Below, piece by piece: positions 5,475-6,072 of a stretch of 6,072 nt of DNA (position 1 is the first letter of the stretch; each line of letters starts with the position of its first letter). The DNA lies in NCBI GenBank assembly GCA_938004375.1, contig CALKWH010000408.1, positions 1-6,072 on the forward strand, in the 5' to 3' direction. The position numbers and the translations under genes are program-made. The notes beneath the pieces are model-generated. The model worked only from the letters and a program-made list of their open reading frames with translations. It did not search any database and was not told the origin of the DNA. The stretch is from an uncultured Pseudomonadota bacterium. GTDB taxonomy: Bacteria > Myxococcota_A > Polyangia > HGW-17.

Positions 5475-5936
5475 TCACAGCCCCAGGTCGTGGAACAGCC
5501 GGAATCGCACCGTGTCCGCCAGGCCCTTGCGGCGCGCGGGGTCGGGCCGGCCATCGCCGGTCGCCGGGGAGACCCACCAGGTCGAGTAGATGTAAAGCGG
5601 CATGCTCACGGCCGGCGGGAAGGCGCCCAGAAAGTAGGTCGAGGATCCCGTGCGTCCCCGGAACACGACGCGATAGGCGGGCGCCGGTCCGCGGGTGTCG
5701 CCCGGGGACCAGCCCGTCGGGGCGAACGCGAAGGACGCGGCGAGGGAGCGCAGGCGGGCGGGATCGCGGATGACGCGGTCCGGTCCGGGCGACGAGAGCG
5801 GGGTGACCACGACCGCCGTGAGCGCGGCGGCGTCGGGCGCGGGCGGGCCCACCCGCGCCGGGGTGCGCGAGGCGCAGCCCCACGCCGCGAGAACCAGGGA
5901 GAATAGGAGCAGGGTGAATTTGGACATCGGTTTCAT
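5475..5936 (-). CDS. hypothetical lipoprotein
   Basis: This 153-residue protein begins MKPMSKF, has a strong hydrophobic core (8-18) and ends its signal in LAAWGC with the likely lipidated Cys21. Trp at the -2 position is unusual for a lipobox. Residues 22-40 are Pro/Ala-rich. The rest holds a strand-like VVVTPL, RVIRDPARLRSLAASF, a strand AYRVVFRG, YFLGAFPPAV and YIYSTWWVSP. That looks like a small alpha/beta domain, but I do not recognise the family. The start at 5936 is preferred though its ribosome site is weak (GGAA three bases away); ATG 5927 would shorten it by three residues. An apparent longer N-terminus back to 6044 is false: it uses a GTG inside the adapter and begins with adapter-encoded LFRSS. 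It is coupled to the DUF2200 gene downstream and starts 37 bases after an RCC1 gene end, so the three may share a transcript. Confidence 0.8.
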   Translation of the reverse strand: MKPMSKFTLLLFSLVLAAWGCASRTPARVGPPAPDAAALTAVVVTPLSSPGPDRVIRDPARLRSLAASFAFAPTGWSPGDTRGPAPAYRVVFRGRTGSSTYFLGAFPPAVSMPLYIYSTWWVSPATGDGRPDPARRKGLADTVRFRLFHDLGL

Positions 5937-5973
5937 GGTTTCCGGAAGTTGGTCCAGTCGCACGCCCGGCGCG

Positions 5974-6029
5974 TCAGAACGGGACCGGGACCGGGACGTT
6001 GCGGTTGGTGGTAGTGTCGTCGCCGAGCT
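5974..6029 (-). CDS. RCC1-repeat protein, C-terminal end only
   Basis: On the minus strand from 6027 to the TGA at 5974-5976 the reading is LGDDTTTNRNVPVPVPF, 17 residues. This is the turn and linker of an RCC1 repeat; blade 5 of the large lipoprotein in this window has VGDGTTTNRLVPVPV at the equivalent place. The two genomic bases before it (AG) are the end of a codon that would be CAG, Gln, completing GQLGD-type RCC1 spelling. The adapter supplies a T instead and so makes a false TAG, which hides this gene end. The protein ends shortly after the turn, as final RCC1 blades often do. Everything upstream lies off the contig. Confidence 0.75.
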
Positions 6030-6072
6030 AGATCGGAAGAGCACACGTCTGAACTCCAGTCACCGAATACGA
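6030..6072 (+). other. Illumina P7-side adapter and index (synthetic)
   Basis: From 6030 the sequence begins AGATCGGAAGAGCACACGTC and follows the standard TruSeq read-1 read-through adapter to 6063. Bases 6064-6071 (CGAATACG) sit where an 8-base i7 index belongs, and 6072 (A) fits the first base of the following adapter segment. Genomic sequence stops at 6029. Confidence 0.98.

Noticed and set aside
5981..5997. GGGACC hexamer tandem repeat
   Set aside because: Fewer than three copies, explained by the Val-Pro repeats of the RCC1 gene end.
5937..6044. N-terminal extension of the lipoprotein at 5475-5936 back to 6044
   Set aside because: The GTG start and first residues (LFRSS) come from adapter sequence, and the extension overlaps the RCC1 gene end in another frame.

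Overview
The window is a GC-rich metagenome-style contig whose two ends are synthetic. Bases 1-45 are the end of the single-index Illumina TruSeq P5 universal adapter. Bases 6030-6072 are the TruSeq P7-side adapter, an 8-base stretch consistent with an i7 index, and one further base. Real sequence is therefore 46-6029 (5,984 bases). Both adapter junctions distort gene calls: a false C-terminus on the left, a false N-terminus on the right, and a hidden gene end on the right.

The genes suggest a high-GC deltaproteobacterium-like organism, most plausibly Myxococcota or a relative. There are many Cys-anchored lipoproteins, a 683-residue lipoprotein joining Myxococcus-type cysteine-rich repeats to a secreted RCC1 propeller, and a bacterial alpha-2-macroglobulin. 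This is an inference from family distribution; there is no rRNA or marker gene.

Layout, left to right. 46-1112 (-) is the N-terminal 355 residues of an alpha-2-macroglobulin-family protein, truncated by the contig end. It diverges, across a 188-bp spacer with candidate promoters on both strands, from 1301-3352 (+), the cysteine-rich/RCC1 lipoprotein. That gene converges with 3376-4137 (-), a SIMPL (DUF541) domain protein. 4138-4758 is a 621-bp non-coding stretch, partly AT-rich, holding a terminator-like hairpin with a 38-nt pure pyrimidine tract, a perfect 11-bp hairpin, a perfect 24-bp palindrome and a candidate promoter. 4759-4929 (+) is a 56-residue putative lipoprotein. It looks like the front of a roughly 116-residue gene broken by two single-base losses (continuation 4911-5107). 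5126-5473 (-) is a DUF2200 protein, one base downstream of 5475-5936 (-), an unrecognised lipoprotein. 5974-6029 (-) is the last 17 residues of a second RCC1-repeat protein, cut by the adapter.

Most products look envelope-directed: the alpha-2-macroglobulin fragment, the RCC1 lipoprotein, the SIMPL protein and the two smaller lipoproteins. Only DUF2200 looks cytoplasmic. Nothing shows that they form one pathway. I find no CRISPR array, insertion sequence, tRNA or rRNA, and no evident defence system. The most distinctive element is the RCC1 lipoprotein: all 51 cysteines fall into a regular pattern, with six modules of six, seven propeller blades each with a C-x9-C-W-G pair, and one lipid-anchor cysteine.
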